DNA from: an endosymbiont of Galathealinum brachiosum
GTDB lineage: Bacteria; Pseudomonadota; Gammaproteobacteria; SZUA-229
Direction of reading: 5' to 3'
Length of the DNA: 64,000 nucleotides
NCBI GenBank assembly: GCA_003349885.1
Contig: QFXC01000008.1
Coordinates: 310,001-374,000 of the forward strand
Below are positions 37,401 through 46,138 of this stretch, one piece after another. Each line of letters starts with the position of its first letter. The stretch's first letter is position 1. The notes under the pieces are model-generated. The model worked only from the letters and a program-made list of their open reading frames with translations. It was not told where the DNA came from and searched no databases. The position numbers were made by a program, and so were the translations under genes.

Positions 37401-40400
37401 TGACCAAAGAAATCATTATTCTCCAGCTCGGCAGAAAGGTCTATATTATTACCCCCGGTATACCCTTCTCCGATGATACCCGCTAGTGATGGAGCGGTAA
37501 AATTTGCATCCGCAAAAGTAAACATAAAGACAGCACCATTGCCGTTACCGGTACGTCCAACACCAGGATCACCAGAACCTGCAACCAGACGATCACCCGC
37601 GCTATTTAAACCAACACTGGTTCCAAAGAAGTCATTGTCACCGAGATTAGCGGAAATATCTAAATCATTAGTCGTTAGATAACCTTCACCAATTGTTCCA
37701 GACAATATCGCACCCGTAAAATTAGTATCTTCAAACATAAACAGGTGAACAGCACCTAAAGAAACACCGGAATTTCCAAAACCATCGTCTTCATCCGCAC
37801 CTACCGCCAATCGATCACCTGCCGCATTAAAAGCGACACTTTGACCAAAACCATCTGCATCTAAAACAGCAGATATATCCAGATTATTACCACCGGTATA
37901 ACCCTCACCAATTATTCCTGATAGTGCGCCACCAGAGAAGATCCCATCTGTAAACGTAAATAAATGTACTGCTCCATTTGCATTATCTATATTATTTAAT
38001 CCATCATCACCATCTGCACCTACAGCCAGCCGATCACCCGCATCATTTAAAGCAACACTGGTACCAAAGAAATCATTTGTTTCTAGAGCTGAAACAGTTC
38101 TTTGCATTGAAAAACCACTCTCATAACCAAGACCAATTGTTCCGGCAAACTCACCCCCACTATAGTTAGCATCAGTAAAAGTGAACATATGAACTGCACC
38201 CACTCGATCGCCACTATTATCTATACCACGATCCTGTGATGCTCCAGAAACAAGACGATCTCCGACTCCGTTAAACGCAACACTGGTACCAAAAAGGTCA
38301 CTGTTATCTAAAGCAGCTGAAATATCTATGTCATTGACACCAACATAACCTTCGCCAATTGTTCCGAATAATGATGCACCATTAAAATTACTATCCAAAA
38401 ATGTAAATAACTTTATTGCACCAAGACTGGCACCCAGCCCATCAAAACCATTATCACCACTATCACCAACTGCTAAACGATCACCTACTGAATTTAAAGC
38501 TAAAGAGCTAACTGAGATTCCTGTGGCACCTAAATCCACACTAGTACCACCGACATAACCTGAGCCAAGTGTTCCACTTATTGCTGCTCCGTTAAAATCA
38601 CCATCAGCAAAAGTTATCAGATGTATTGCGCCTGCCTGAGAGGTTAAATTATTAAAACCATCGTCACCACCTGCATAAACTATAAGTCGGTCACCTGCTT
38701 CATTTAAGGCTAAACTGGAACCGAAGCCATCCGTATCATCAAGAGTGGAAGAAATGTCAAAACTGGAACCACCGGTATAACCTTCACCAATAGATCCTGC
38801 ATGCACACCACCGGTAAAATTAGTATCTGCAAAAGTAAATAAATGAACCGCTCCTGTAGCGTTACCTATATTTAATGCTCCATCATCAGACGTAGAACCA
38901 ACAAAAAGACGATCACCCAATCCGTTTAACGCAAGACTTATTCCAAAGCTATCACCGCCATCAATGGTTGATGCGACATCTATATCATTCACACCTACAT
39001 AATTACGACCTATTCTGCCAGCGAGTGCCGGACTTGAGAAACTGGTATCGGTAAAAGTAATCAGATAAACACCACCTGTAAAAGAACCCTGATCATTTAT
39101 TGCTCCAACAGCAAGACGATCACCAGCACTATTTAAAGAAACACTGGTAGCAAAGAAATCGGTATCATCTAAATTTGCTGCAAGATTAAGATTATTACCA
39201 CCGGTATAACCCTCCCCAATCGTACCCACATATGCACCACCAGAGAAATCACCATCAGTAAACGTAAATAACTGCACTGCTCCAATATTATTACCCGCCT
39301 CAACAAAACCATTATCATCTGCCGCACCCACAGCAAGACGATCACCTGCCGTATTTAAAGCAACACTGCGACCAAAGAAATCAACATTATTTAAAATACT
39401 TTCTGAAAAAAATAAAGGAATATCACCAGCACCTGTATAACCATCACCAATAGTTCCGGAAATTGCACCTCCATTAAAATCGCCATCAGCAAAAGTAAAA
39501 AGGCTTACCGCACCTGCAAAAAAGCCAGCATCACCGGCAAAACCTGTATCACCACTTGCGCCTATAGCCAGGCGGTCACCTGCTGAATTAAAAGAAAGAC
39601 CTGAACCTAAAAAATCACCAACATTATACGTACCTGAGGTATCAAAATTATTCCCCCCTGTATAACCGTTACCAATGATTCCTGTAAGTGCAGGTGTATT
39701 AAAATCAACATCTGCAAAACTAATCATATATACGGCACCATGAGCGTTAGACCCATTTGCGACACCATCATCTCTAAATGACCCAATCACAAGGCGATCA
39801 CCAGTACCATTTAATGACACAGCTGAGCCAAAATTATCATTAGCATCTAATGAGCCAGTTAAATCGAAATCATTCCCTACCACATAACCCGTACCAATTG
39901 TTCCCGCTAAAGCTGCACCTGCAAAATTATTATCCGTAAACGTAATAAAATATGCAGCACCTTCATTAGCCAGACTACTTATACCAAAACCATCATCATT
40001 TAAGGCACCAACAACCAGTCGATTACCAGCATCATTAAGCCCAACGCTTGATCCAAAATTATCATCTGGATCTAACGAGTTAGTTAAATCCAGATTATTA
40101 ACCGCACTAAATCCTTGTCCAATAGATCCAACTAATGCTGCTCCGGTAAAATTGGCATCCGCAAATGTAAACAGATGAACCGCACCTTCATTCGTTGTGC
40201 CAAATACACCCGAACCATCATCATTAATGGCTCCAACGGCCAATCGATCACCCGCGCTATTTAAGGCTACAGACGATCCAAAATTATCATCCTGGTCGAG
40301 TAAATTTGTCAGATCAAGATCATTAGCTCCGACATATGCTTCACCCATCGTTCCGGTTAATACACCACCGGAGAATTCATCATCCGTAAATGTAATTAAG

Positions 40401-43400
40401 TAAACAGCACCATTTGCACTATCAAGATCACCAAAGCCTGAATCGCCTTTACCACCTACCGCTAACCTGTCACCGACACCATTAAAAGCAACGCTACTTC
40501 CAAAGTTATCGTTCAAACTAAGTGTCGAACCTAAATCCAGGTTTTTACCACCGGTAAAACCGTTACCAATTGTTGCTGATAACGCACCACCTGAAAAATT
40601 AGTGTCAGTAAAACTAAATAAATATACCGCACCAGAATTTAAATTTGCAAAAATAGCAGGGTTTGTACTGTCATCCCCTGGTGATCCAATGGCAAGTCGA
40701 TTACCTGCATCATTTAACGCAACACTTTGACCAAAATTATCACTCCCACCAAGAGAGTCCCTGATAAATAAAGGCGAAAAACTTGTAGTACCGGTATAAC
40801 TCTGCCCGATTATTCCAGCAAGCTGGCCACCATTAAAACTGGTATCTGTGAATGTAAATAGATTTGTTGCACCAATATTACTACCGACATTAAGTAAACC
40901 CGCATCTCTAAATGAACCAACTGCAAGTCTGTCTCCGGCATCATTTAAAGCGAGACCTGCTCCAAAACCATCAAAATCATCCAGAGTAAAAGACAGGTCA
41001 ATATCACCGACAGCAACATAACTTTCACCGATGGTGCCAGTTAATGAAGCAGCAGAAAAATTTGCATCCGTAAAAGTAATTAAATAAGCAGCACCATTAT
41101 TAGTTCCACTATTACCAAAACCATCATCAAACATCGCGCCTACAATTAAACCATCTCCTGTTGTATTAAATGCCAGGCTTGACCCAAAAGAATCAGCATC
41201 ATCAAGGTTGAGAGATAAATTCAGATCATTAACCCCTACGTATCCCTCACCTATTATTCCTGTAAGTGAACCGCTAGTGAAATTAACATCTGCAAAAGAA
41301 ATTAAATAAGCTGCACCAATACTCGAACCACTATTACCAAAACCCGAATCACGTTGTGCGCCTATAACTAAACGATTACCTGTTCCATTTAGTGCAACGC
41401 TCTGACCAAACTGATCACTGTTATCCAGATTTGCAACCAGGTTTACATCATTTACCCCTGCATATCCGGAACCGATTGTCCCTGTAAGCAAACCTGTAGA
41501 AAAATTACCGTCTGCAAAACTAATTAAGTGAACGGCTCCACTATTAAAGTTACTACCTCCAAAACCATCATCTATAACAGCACCAACCGCAAGTCGATCA
41601 CCTGCTGCGTTTAATGAGACACTTGTACCAAACTGATCAAAATCATCAAGCGTCAAAGCAAGATCTAAATCTGTCGCACCTGCATAACCTTCACCGATGG
41701 TGCCGGTTAAACTACCACCAGAAAAGTTGCCATCAATAAATGAAAACATATACACAGCGCCATTGCCTGAACCAACATTTGCCAGCCCCGAGTCTTCAGG
41801 TGCTCCAACGACAAGACGATCACCCAGCGCATTAAGCGCTACACTAGCCCCAAAACTATCAAAATCTTCAAGACTGGCAGATATATCAAGATTATTACCA
41901 CCTGTATAACCGGATCCAATCGAGCCAACTAACGCACCACCGGAAAAATTAGTATCCGTAAAGCTGAAGAGATGTACGGCACCTACACTTGAACCGGTAT
42001 TATCAAATCCGGCATCACCCGTTGCGCCAACAGCTAATCGAGTTCCAGCATCATTAAGAGCAACACTCGCCCCGAACTGGTCGCTATCGTCCAGAACATT
42101 ACCGCTGACATCCAGAATATTATTGTAATTAAAACCCAGAATAAGCGCGTATTGCGTACTGCTACTATTGGTCGTATCTATATTTATATTTTTTGGATCT
42201 AGCAATACAGTCGCTCCGGAACCTTTAGGACCAGCAGCTGCCTGACCCGCAAAAGCTAAAGTATCGCCAGAGGATATTTCTATGAAACCACCGGCTCCGC
42301 CTTCACCGGGTACTGCACTGATATCAGCATAAACAGCCGTTTTCTGATCAGACCAGAGAATAATATTACCGCCACTGGAACCATCATCAATTCCATCTGC
42401 CCGAATTACCGAGCCATCATTAATAGCGAGTATTTGCGCATTGGCTAATTCATCTTCTTGAAGGTTTTTACCCCCCTGGAATTCACCACCTACCCGTATA
42501 CGACCACCCGAACTTGTACCTGAAACATCTAACGTTGCTGAAAGTAATTTTGTCGCAGGTGCACTTATATCGATTGAACCGCCTGAGCCTGCAGACCCTG
42601 TTGCTATATAATGCCCGGAACTACTGATCTGCTCTCCAGCAGTATGCGTAATGTCACCACCCTGCGCACCGGAAACATCGATTACCGATCCATTAATTTC
42701 CTGATTCTGACCTGCACCATAAATATTAACGCTTCCTCCTTTACCTGTTGTTCCACGTGCACTAATCTTTTCAGCCAGTGAAACGACTCCCGCATTAATG
42801 TTAATTCCACCGCCACTAGCACCATCAGCATGAATATTTCCACCTAAAGCAACGAAACCATCAGACTGAATAGAAATATTTCCACCTTCATTAATGCCAT
42901 CAGCATCAATTTCTCCAATTAAAGTTAACTGTTTGGCTTCTATATTTATATCTCCACCTTTTACACCGTTTGCACTGATCAATGAACTTTCATCAAGCTC
43001 AATTTTATCACTTGCAAAAAGTACAACACGGCCCTGACTATCAAGTGAGAGACCATCTACATTTATATTTCCAGAATTTTTTATACTTCCAGCAAAAATA
43101 CTTGCACTACCACCATTAGTTAATAGTTCACCTATATTTATTACCTGGTTTTCTGGAGCCTGAATTTCAAAACTGATATTAGGATCACTAAGTGCTGACA
43201 ATGTAATACTTTGACCTGCTGCGAGAGTAATATCCCCGCCTTCAGTCTGTAAAATATTTTCATTTTTCACATTAGGTGCAATTAGTACAATTTCACCTGT
43301 ACCCGTAGTATGAATAAAACCCTGATTAATTATTTCAGATAAATTTCCAGCATCTTCAAAGTGAAAATTACCTTTTAAAAAATCCTGATCTGTAATATTT

Positions 43401-43807
43401 AAAGTTGATGCGATGAAACCAGCCGTATCAATAGTAGCACCAGCGCCTACTAGTATTCCATTAGGGTTAATAACAAAAACCTGGCCGTTAGAGCTTAATG
43501 TGCCATATATATCACTTGGGTCTGCACCTCTAACTCTATTTAAAACTGAACTGGCACTGTTAACCTGAGAAAAGTGGGTAGTTTGACCAGCATCAATATT
43601 AAACTGATTCCAGTTAATAACTGTATTGGGAGAATTTGTGATATTGAGATTACTGGTTCCAAGACCATTAAAACTAGCAGCACCTTCTACAACAACCGGT
43701 AATTGTGGATTAGCGATTAGAGCTGGAATTTGAAATGTAACTGCCACTATAAAAGCAAGTTTTAATTTATTATATTGACTAGTATTTTTAATTTGATGTT
43801 TATCCAT
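34499..43807 (-). CDS. Giant two-partner secretion exoprotein (TpsA) with FG-GAP-like repeats
   Basis: This 3102-residue secreted protein is the exported partner of the TpsB encoded 2.3 kb upstream in the operon. An extended signal peptide ends near ALIA (about residue 32). Residues about 33-290 are the FHA-type TPS domain (SNGQVFVINPNGILVGAG). Residues about 290-560 are a Gly-rich beta-helix. Residues about 565-2320 hold 24 repeats with consensus FGxSVALNxAGDRLAVGAxxDDGF then GAVHLFTFTD, similar to FG-GAP_2 units. Residues about 2640-2895 hold four units with NLTGNAAxDxFTLxGG. The only cysteine is C3101. It is likely a surface adhesin or matrix protein. FecR is the next gene upstream (71-nt gap). 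Confidence 0.93.
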   Translation of the reverse strand: MDKHQIKNTSQYNKLKLAFIVAVTFQIPALIANPQLPVVVEGAASFNGLGTSNLNITNSPNTVINWNQFNIDAGQTTHFSQVNSASSVLNRVRGADPSDIYGTLSSNGQVFVINPNGILVGAGATIDTAGFIASTLNITDQDFLKGNFHFEDAGNLSEIINQGFIHTTGTGEIVLIAPNVKNENILQTEGGDITLAAGQSITLSALSDPNISFEIQAPENQVINIGELLTNGGSASIFAGSIKNSGNINVDGLSLDSQGRVVLFASDKIELDESSLISANGVKGGDINIEAKQLTLIGEIDADGINEGGNISIQSDGFVALGGNIHADGASGGGININAGVVSLAEKISARGTTGKGGSVNIYGAGQNQEINGSVIDVSGAQGGDITHTAGEQISSSGHYIATGSAGSGGSIDISAPATKLLSATLDVSGTSSGGRIRVGGEFQGGKNLQEDELANAQILAINDGSVIRADGIDDGSSGGNIILWSDQKTAVYADISAVPGEGGAGGFIEISSGDTLAFAGQAAAGPKGSGATVLLDPKNINIDTTNSSSTQYALILGFNYNNILDVSGNVLDDSDQFGASVALNDAGTRLAVGATGDAGFDNTGSSVGAVHLFSFTDTNFSGGALVGSIGSGYTGGNNLDISASLEDFDSFGASVALNALGDRLVVGAPEDSGLANVGSGNGAVYMFSFIDGNFSGGSLTGTIGEGYAGATDLDLALTLDDFDQFGTSVSLNAAGDRLAVGAVIDDGFGGSNFNSGAVHLISFADGNFSTGLLTGTIGSGYAGVNDVNLVANLDNSDQFGQSVALNGTGNRLVIGAQRDSGFGNSGSSIGAAYLISFADVNFTSGSLTGIIGEGYVGVNDLNLSLNLDDADSFGSSLAFNTTGDGLIVGAMFDDGFGNSGTNNGAAYLITFTDANFSAASLTGTIGESYVAVGDIDLSFTLDDFDGFGAGLALNDAGDRLAVGSFRDAGLLNVGSNIGATNLFTFTDTSFNGGQLAGIIGQSYTGTTSFSPLFIRDSLGGSDNFGQSVALNDAGNRLAIGSPGDDSTNPAIFANLNSGAVYLFSFTDTNFSGGALSATIGNGFTGGKNLDLGSTLSLNDNFGSSVAFNGVGDRLAVGGKGDSGFGDLDSANGAVYLITFTDDEFSGGVLTGTMGEAYVGANDLDLTNLLDQDDNFGSSVALNSAGDRLAVGAINDDGSGVFGTTNEGAVHLFTFADANFTGAALVGSIGQGFSAVNNLDLTNSLDPDDNFGSSVGLNDAGNRLVVGALNDDGFGISSLANEGAAYFITFTDNNFAGAALAGTIGTGYVVGNDFDLTGSLDANDNFGSAVSLNGTGDRLVIGSFRDDGVANGSNAHGAVYMISFADVDFNTPALTGIIGNGYTGGNNFDTSGTYNVGDFLGSGLSFNSAGDRLAIGASGDTGFAGDAGFFAGAVSLFTFADGDFNGGAISGTIGDGYTGAGDIPLFFSESILNNVDFFGRSVALNTAGDRLAVGAADDNGFVEAGNNIGAVQLFTFTDGDFSGGAYVGTIGEGYTGGNNLNLAANLDDTDFFATSVSLNSAGDRLAVGAINDQGSFTGGVYLITFTDTSFSSPALAGRIGRNYVGVNDIDVASTIDGGDSFGISLALNGLGDRLFVGSTSDDGALNIGNATGAVHLFTFADTNFTGGVHAGSIGEGYTGGSSFDISSTLDDTDGFGSSLALNEAGDRLIVYAGGDDGFNNLTSQAGAIHLITFADGDFNGAAISGTLGSGYVGGTSVDLGATGISVSSLALNSVGDRLAVGDSGDNGFDGLGASLGAIKLFTFLDSNFNGASLFGTIGEGYVGVNDIDISAALDNSDLFGTSVAFNGVGDRLVSGASQDRGIDNSGDRVGAVHMFTFTDANYSGGEFAGTIGLGYESGFSMQRTVSALETNDFFGTSVALNDAGDRLAVGADGDDGLNNIDNANGAVHLFTFTDGIFSGGALSGIIGEGYTGGNNLDISAVLDADGFGQSVAFNAAGDRLAVGADEDDGFGNSGVSLGAVHLFMFEDTNFTGAILSGTIGEGYLTTNDLDISANLGDNDFFGTSVGLNSAGDRLVAGSGDPGVGRTGNGNGAVFMFTFADANFTAPSLAGIIGEGYTGGNNIDLSAELENNDFFGQSVALNGLGDRLVVGAYQDGGFANVSANSGAVRLFTFTDVNFAGGALVGTIGAGYVGVNDLDLSTTLDANDNFGFSVALNTAGNRLVVGAISDDGFANTGNATGAAHLFDFIDADLNGVSLRGTIGEGYVGVNDLDISLTLDDSDQFGIGVAINGVGDQLAVGSFADDGILNSASNTGSVNFFQIFTNTSGSVGDGVFATNPGTDLTLTVDTITAITDSGTAVILQASNDITQNAGADINTVASGLGGDITLQAGRSIILNADINTDGGAFTAVANSRAADGVIDADRDAGAAVIQFADNSTVTTAGGNVVLRIDDGLGLTNNIAGDITIGADGAGVNAGAGSITVENRNAGQGLVMASGTGPGVLLNNNNFIRLILDTLDLQGTGFTHMNSALLGDGGDIFIEPFTTATTIGLGGGAGVLNLTANELETLNLSGTTDGTLSIGNTVSGDIQVDAYVASNQLNMSFITGGSFAVATNLGSAVNLNLNIRVDGNNDSIESLDLSNITANIFTLDGGTDNNDSLLANNQVNSWAVTSVNSGALNSSIFTNFSNLTGNAADDVFTLSGGSLTGTIDGAGGNNTLIADNIANTWLITSINAGTLNGSAFSNMANLTGNAASDIFNLTGGGGSLTGFINGAGGTNSLAADNIANTWLINGADSGILNSIVFIGISDLTGNANTDTFTLAGGTISGTIDGAAGNNTLLGDNQANAWSITGLNSGDLNGGLYSNINNLTGNAGVDTYTITGGSIAGTINANAGVDTVELQTGTLDLAVTAIQNVEDIVLSGGLLTGAGTISANLTNNAGLIGVGSATGSINVIGDYTQGASGALEIKLGGLVQGVSYDSLNASGNVTLDGVLDVIYTGGFTASTGDQFDVIQSQVSNITGSFTTTNLPSEIAFKQTVAGDSVIQLDSTASSVQTTSISDVNTLIAEVSTVQDTFLTILDDISEGSEVDFLEKTNENEKETLQCR
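35125..35890 (-). repeat. Four C-terminal protein repeats in the TpsA exoprotein
   Basis: Four units of about 60 residues, with shared blocks TIDGAGGNNTLIADN, ANTWLITSINAGTLNG and NLTGNAASDIFNLTGG, are encoded here. They differ clearly in sequence from the 24-copy repeat and resemble beta-roll or beta-helix turns in large adhesins. Confidence 0.8.
36841..42118 (-). repeat. 24-copy FG-GAP-like repeat array in tpsA
   Basis: Twenty-four in-frame units of about 210-225 bp each encode the FGxSVALNxxGDRLxVGA motif and its LFTFTDxNFxGGxLxGTIGEGYxG half. Copies are diverged from one another (for example DFFATSVSLN and ISVSSLALN variants), so this is an old array rather than a recent expansion. It makes up about 57% of the exoprotein. 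Confidence 0.9.
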
Positions 43808-43878
43808 AATATATCACTTCATCATTTATTTTCACCGTTAGAACTGAATAAAACTTAACTAACGCCTACATTTAAAAA

Positions 43879-45348
43879 TTATCTAACTTCACATTTTTCA
43901 AACTCTTTAAATCCATCATCCTGATTTATAAAGTCAAGAAAATTAACAAATTTATCATCAAACTTATCTGGTGCGGGTATAACATCATTGGTATGGAAAG
44001 AAGGTTGATTTGAAAGACGCTTAATGCCATCTTTTGTTGTTACTTTAATTGCTTCACCAGCACCGATAACTTTTATATTCCCCTTATTATCAGCCACCTC
44101 TAAAAAACCATCATATAAACTGACGTATAAACCCGGAACATGTGTTTCGACTTCATAAACATCTGATCCAAATAATTCATCATGATCAATTTTTATTTCA
44201 TCAGGTCTTGGTGCTTTTATTTTATCTGCTTTGGAAGGCAATAATTTAGCAGCTGATTGTTTACTGGCTATATAGAACTGTTGGCCTTCTTTAATAAGTT
44301 TCTCTCCTCTGTCCAGATCAAGTGCAACTTTTCCTTTCCAGACATTAACTTTCATACCACCTTTACCATTTACTGCATTACGACATAAACCATCACACAT
44401 CATGTCAAATCCAGTACCACGAATACCGATGGTCACTGTCATGGCAGAATATTTAACTTTGCTGCGGTTAGATTTAGCAATTAAACCGGTTAAAGCTCTT
44501 AATCCACCACGTACAAGCTCTATAACTGACTTATTAACAACTGGTTTTTCCGCCTGATAATTAAATTCACGTATATAAAATTCACTATTTCGTGTAAGTG
44601 TAATTCGAGATTTATCGGAAAACGCCAGAACAGCATAACCATTTACACTTGATACTATACGATCACTTTCATAAAGAGGTGAACCGGAACTGAGTGATCT
44701 GCTTTTATCCTTCTTATACTGAGCAGTTAAACTACCCCTGATAAATGCGACTCGACCAACAAGTTTTTTATCTGTTAAAGAGGCTGATGCCTGTTGAGCA
44801 TTGGAAGAATCAACACACCGCCCTTCACATAAACGCGCATCAAATTCAGTACCTCTTATCCCAATAGTCGCAACAGTTGTTCTAATCTTATAACTTTTAT
44901 TCGTTAATTTTCCAATAGCACCGGTTACTGACCTTAAACCACCTTTTAATAAATGTAGCAGTACATTTGCAGAACCACTATTCTGACTAACATTTGTTGT
45001 TTTCTGATTTATCTGTTTCTTCGGGGTATACTCATATTTATCAAGTTTTAAACGAGTATTAGGACGTAACGTCATCTTAGTGCCATCAATCATTTCAATC
45101 ATGGCAAAACTTTTTTTATTAATATTAATAACATCACTCTGATATAAATTTGCATTACGAGCAAGGATACGTACCTTATCTGTTTGATCCTGTAATGTTG
45201 CCTGCGCGGCTGTAGCAACACCTCGCACATACACAACTTTTCCCACACTATCACCAGCCGCCTTTAGTTCAGATGACAAAAGAAGCAAAGGTGCAAACAC
45301 TACAAGTAGTATTATCAGATTAAATAAATTGATTTTAAAATATTCCAT
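43879..45348 (-). CDS. Exported protein with two FecR domains
   Basis: This 489-residue protein starts with a signal peptide or N-terminal membrane helix (LFNLIILLVVFAPLLLLSSELKA cut at about residue 31). It has two FecR-like modules, about residues 38-175 and 200-335, each with a strand set ending in TIGIRGTEFDARLC or TIGIRGTGFDMMC. Each module ends with a C-x3-C pair (LCEGRC, MCDGLC). A third short FecR-like segment is VNVWKGKVALDLDRG. The protein ends in KCEVR. There is no FecI sigma factor or TonB receptor nearby, so a classical Fec role is unlikely. It may bind glycan or assist TpsA at the envelope. Confidence 0.85.
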   Translation of the reverse strand: MEYFKINLFNLIILLVVFAPLLLLSSELKAAGDSVGKVVYVRGVATAAQATLQDQTDKVRILARNANLYQSDVININKKSFAMIEMIDGTKMTLRPNTRLKLDKYEYTPKKQINQKTTNVSQNSGSANVLLHLLKGGLRSVTGAIGKLTNKSYKIRTTVATIGIRGTEFDARLCEGRCVDSSNAQQASASLTDKKLVGRVAFIRGSLTAQYKKDKSRSLSSGSPLYESDRIVSSVNGYAVLAFSDKSRITLTRNSEFYIREFNYQAEKPVVNKSVIELVRGGLRALTGLIAKSNRSKVKYSAMTVTIGIRGTGFDMMCDGLCRNAVNGKGGMKVNVWKGKVALDLDRGEKLIKEGQQFYIASKQSAAKLLPSKADKIKAPRPDEIKIDHDELFGSDVYEVETHVPGLYVSLYDGFLEVADNKGNIKVIGAGEAIKVTTKDGIKRLSNQPSFHTNDVIPAPDKFDDKFVNFLDFINQDDGFKEFEKCEVR

Positions 45349-45392
45349 AATTAAATATTAATCCTGATCAATTACAACCATCACAAAAACTC

Positions 45393-46136
45393 TCAGGCAG
45401 CTTTTCGACACATTGCTATTTTATTGAGAAAATCCATTGCACTGTCAGATTCTTCCAGATGCGTTATCTCTGTTACTACTTGCATATGATCATCATACTC
45501 ATGAACGAGTTTATTCATATTATTTCTAACTTTAGACTCGACTTCTTTCGCCTGTTTAGAATCAGTTTTAACCGTCGCCATAATATAGTTATTATTTCCC
45601 CAGTGACCTGCCATATCACTACGTCGGATATTACTTTTAACAATTTCAGATATATCATGTTTTAGTTTTTCAATATCAGATTCAGGCTGATTCTGTAAAA
45701 ACGCACTAAAACCTTCTATTTCTAAGAAGACGACTGATAATTCAGTTTTAAAGCGCTGAAACTGATTAACTTCATGCTCAAGAAATTTAATTGCTGCTGC
45801 CTGAGTATATAAACCTGTTTCTTCATCTATTACAGTTGAAGTTTTAAGCGCATACTCTGCATCTTCACGTTGAACTTTTTCAATTTTCAAAAGATCTTCT
45901 ATATACTCAGATTTATACTGGTACAAACCAATAAGATAGGCTGATATTGTTGTTATAAAAACAATTGCCAAACGATAATAAAGATCACTCATATGCGGCA
46001 TAAAAAGACTGGTAATATAATCATTATAAAAAAGCAAATAATCATATACAGATGCAATCACCCAGAAAGTCAGACCGACCACCAGACCAATTAATGTAAT
46101 TTTTATATTGAATAATTTTCTTTTTTCATTTTTCAT
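45393..46136 (-). CDS. Membrane protein with degenerate GGDEF domain
   Basis: This 247-residue protein has two N-terminal membrane helices (residues about 12-35 and 52-75), a coiled linker (residues about 76-100) and a GGDEF-like domain from about residue 104. DEETGLYTQ replaces the usual DxLTGLxNR, FLEIEGFSAF replaces the metal-binding DIDxFK, and the signature is WGNNN rather than GGDEF. Catalysis is therefore unlikely. It might sense cyclic-di-GMP or act as a structural module. It lies 2 nt after tpsB and 44 nt before the FecR gene. Confidence 0.82.
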   Translation of the reverse strand: MKNEKRKLFNIKITLIGLVVGLTFWVIASVYDYLLFYNDYITSLFMPHMSDLYYRLAIVFITTISAYLIGLYQYKSEYIEDLLKIEKVQREDAEYALKTSTVIDEETGLYTQAAAIKFLEHEVNQFQRFKTELSVVFLEIEGFSAFLQNQPESDIEKLKHDISEIVKSNIRRSDMAGHWGNNNYIMATVKTDSKQAKEVESKVRNNMNKLVHEYDDHMQVVTEITHLEESDSAMDFLNKIAMCRKAA

Positions 46137-46138
46137 AA

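Noticed and set aside
35343..42000. Long open frames on the plus strand (up to 160 codons) across the exoprotein gene
   Set aside because: They are antisense shadows of the repeat-rich, low-complexity exoprotein gene, lack ribosome-binding stretches and show no recognisable domain.
36841..42118. Regular repeats resembling a CRISPR-like array
   Set aside because: Periodicity is about 210-225 bp with diverged copies, all in one reading frame; they encode protein repeats.
43879..45348. FecR protein as an anti-sigma factor of a Fec-type iron system
   Set aside because: No FecI sigma factor or TonB receptor is present, and it sits inside a secretion operon.
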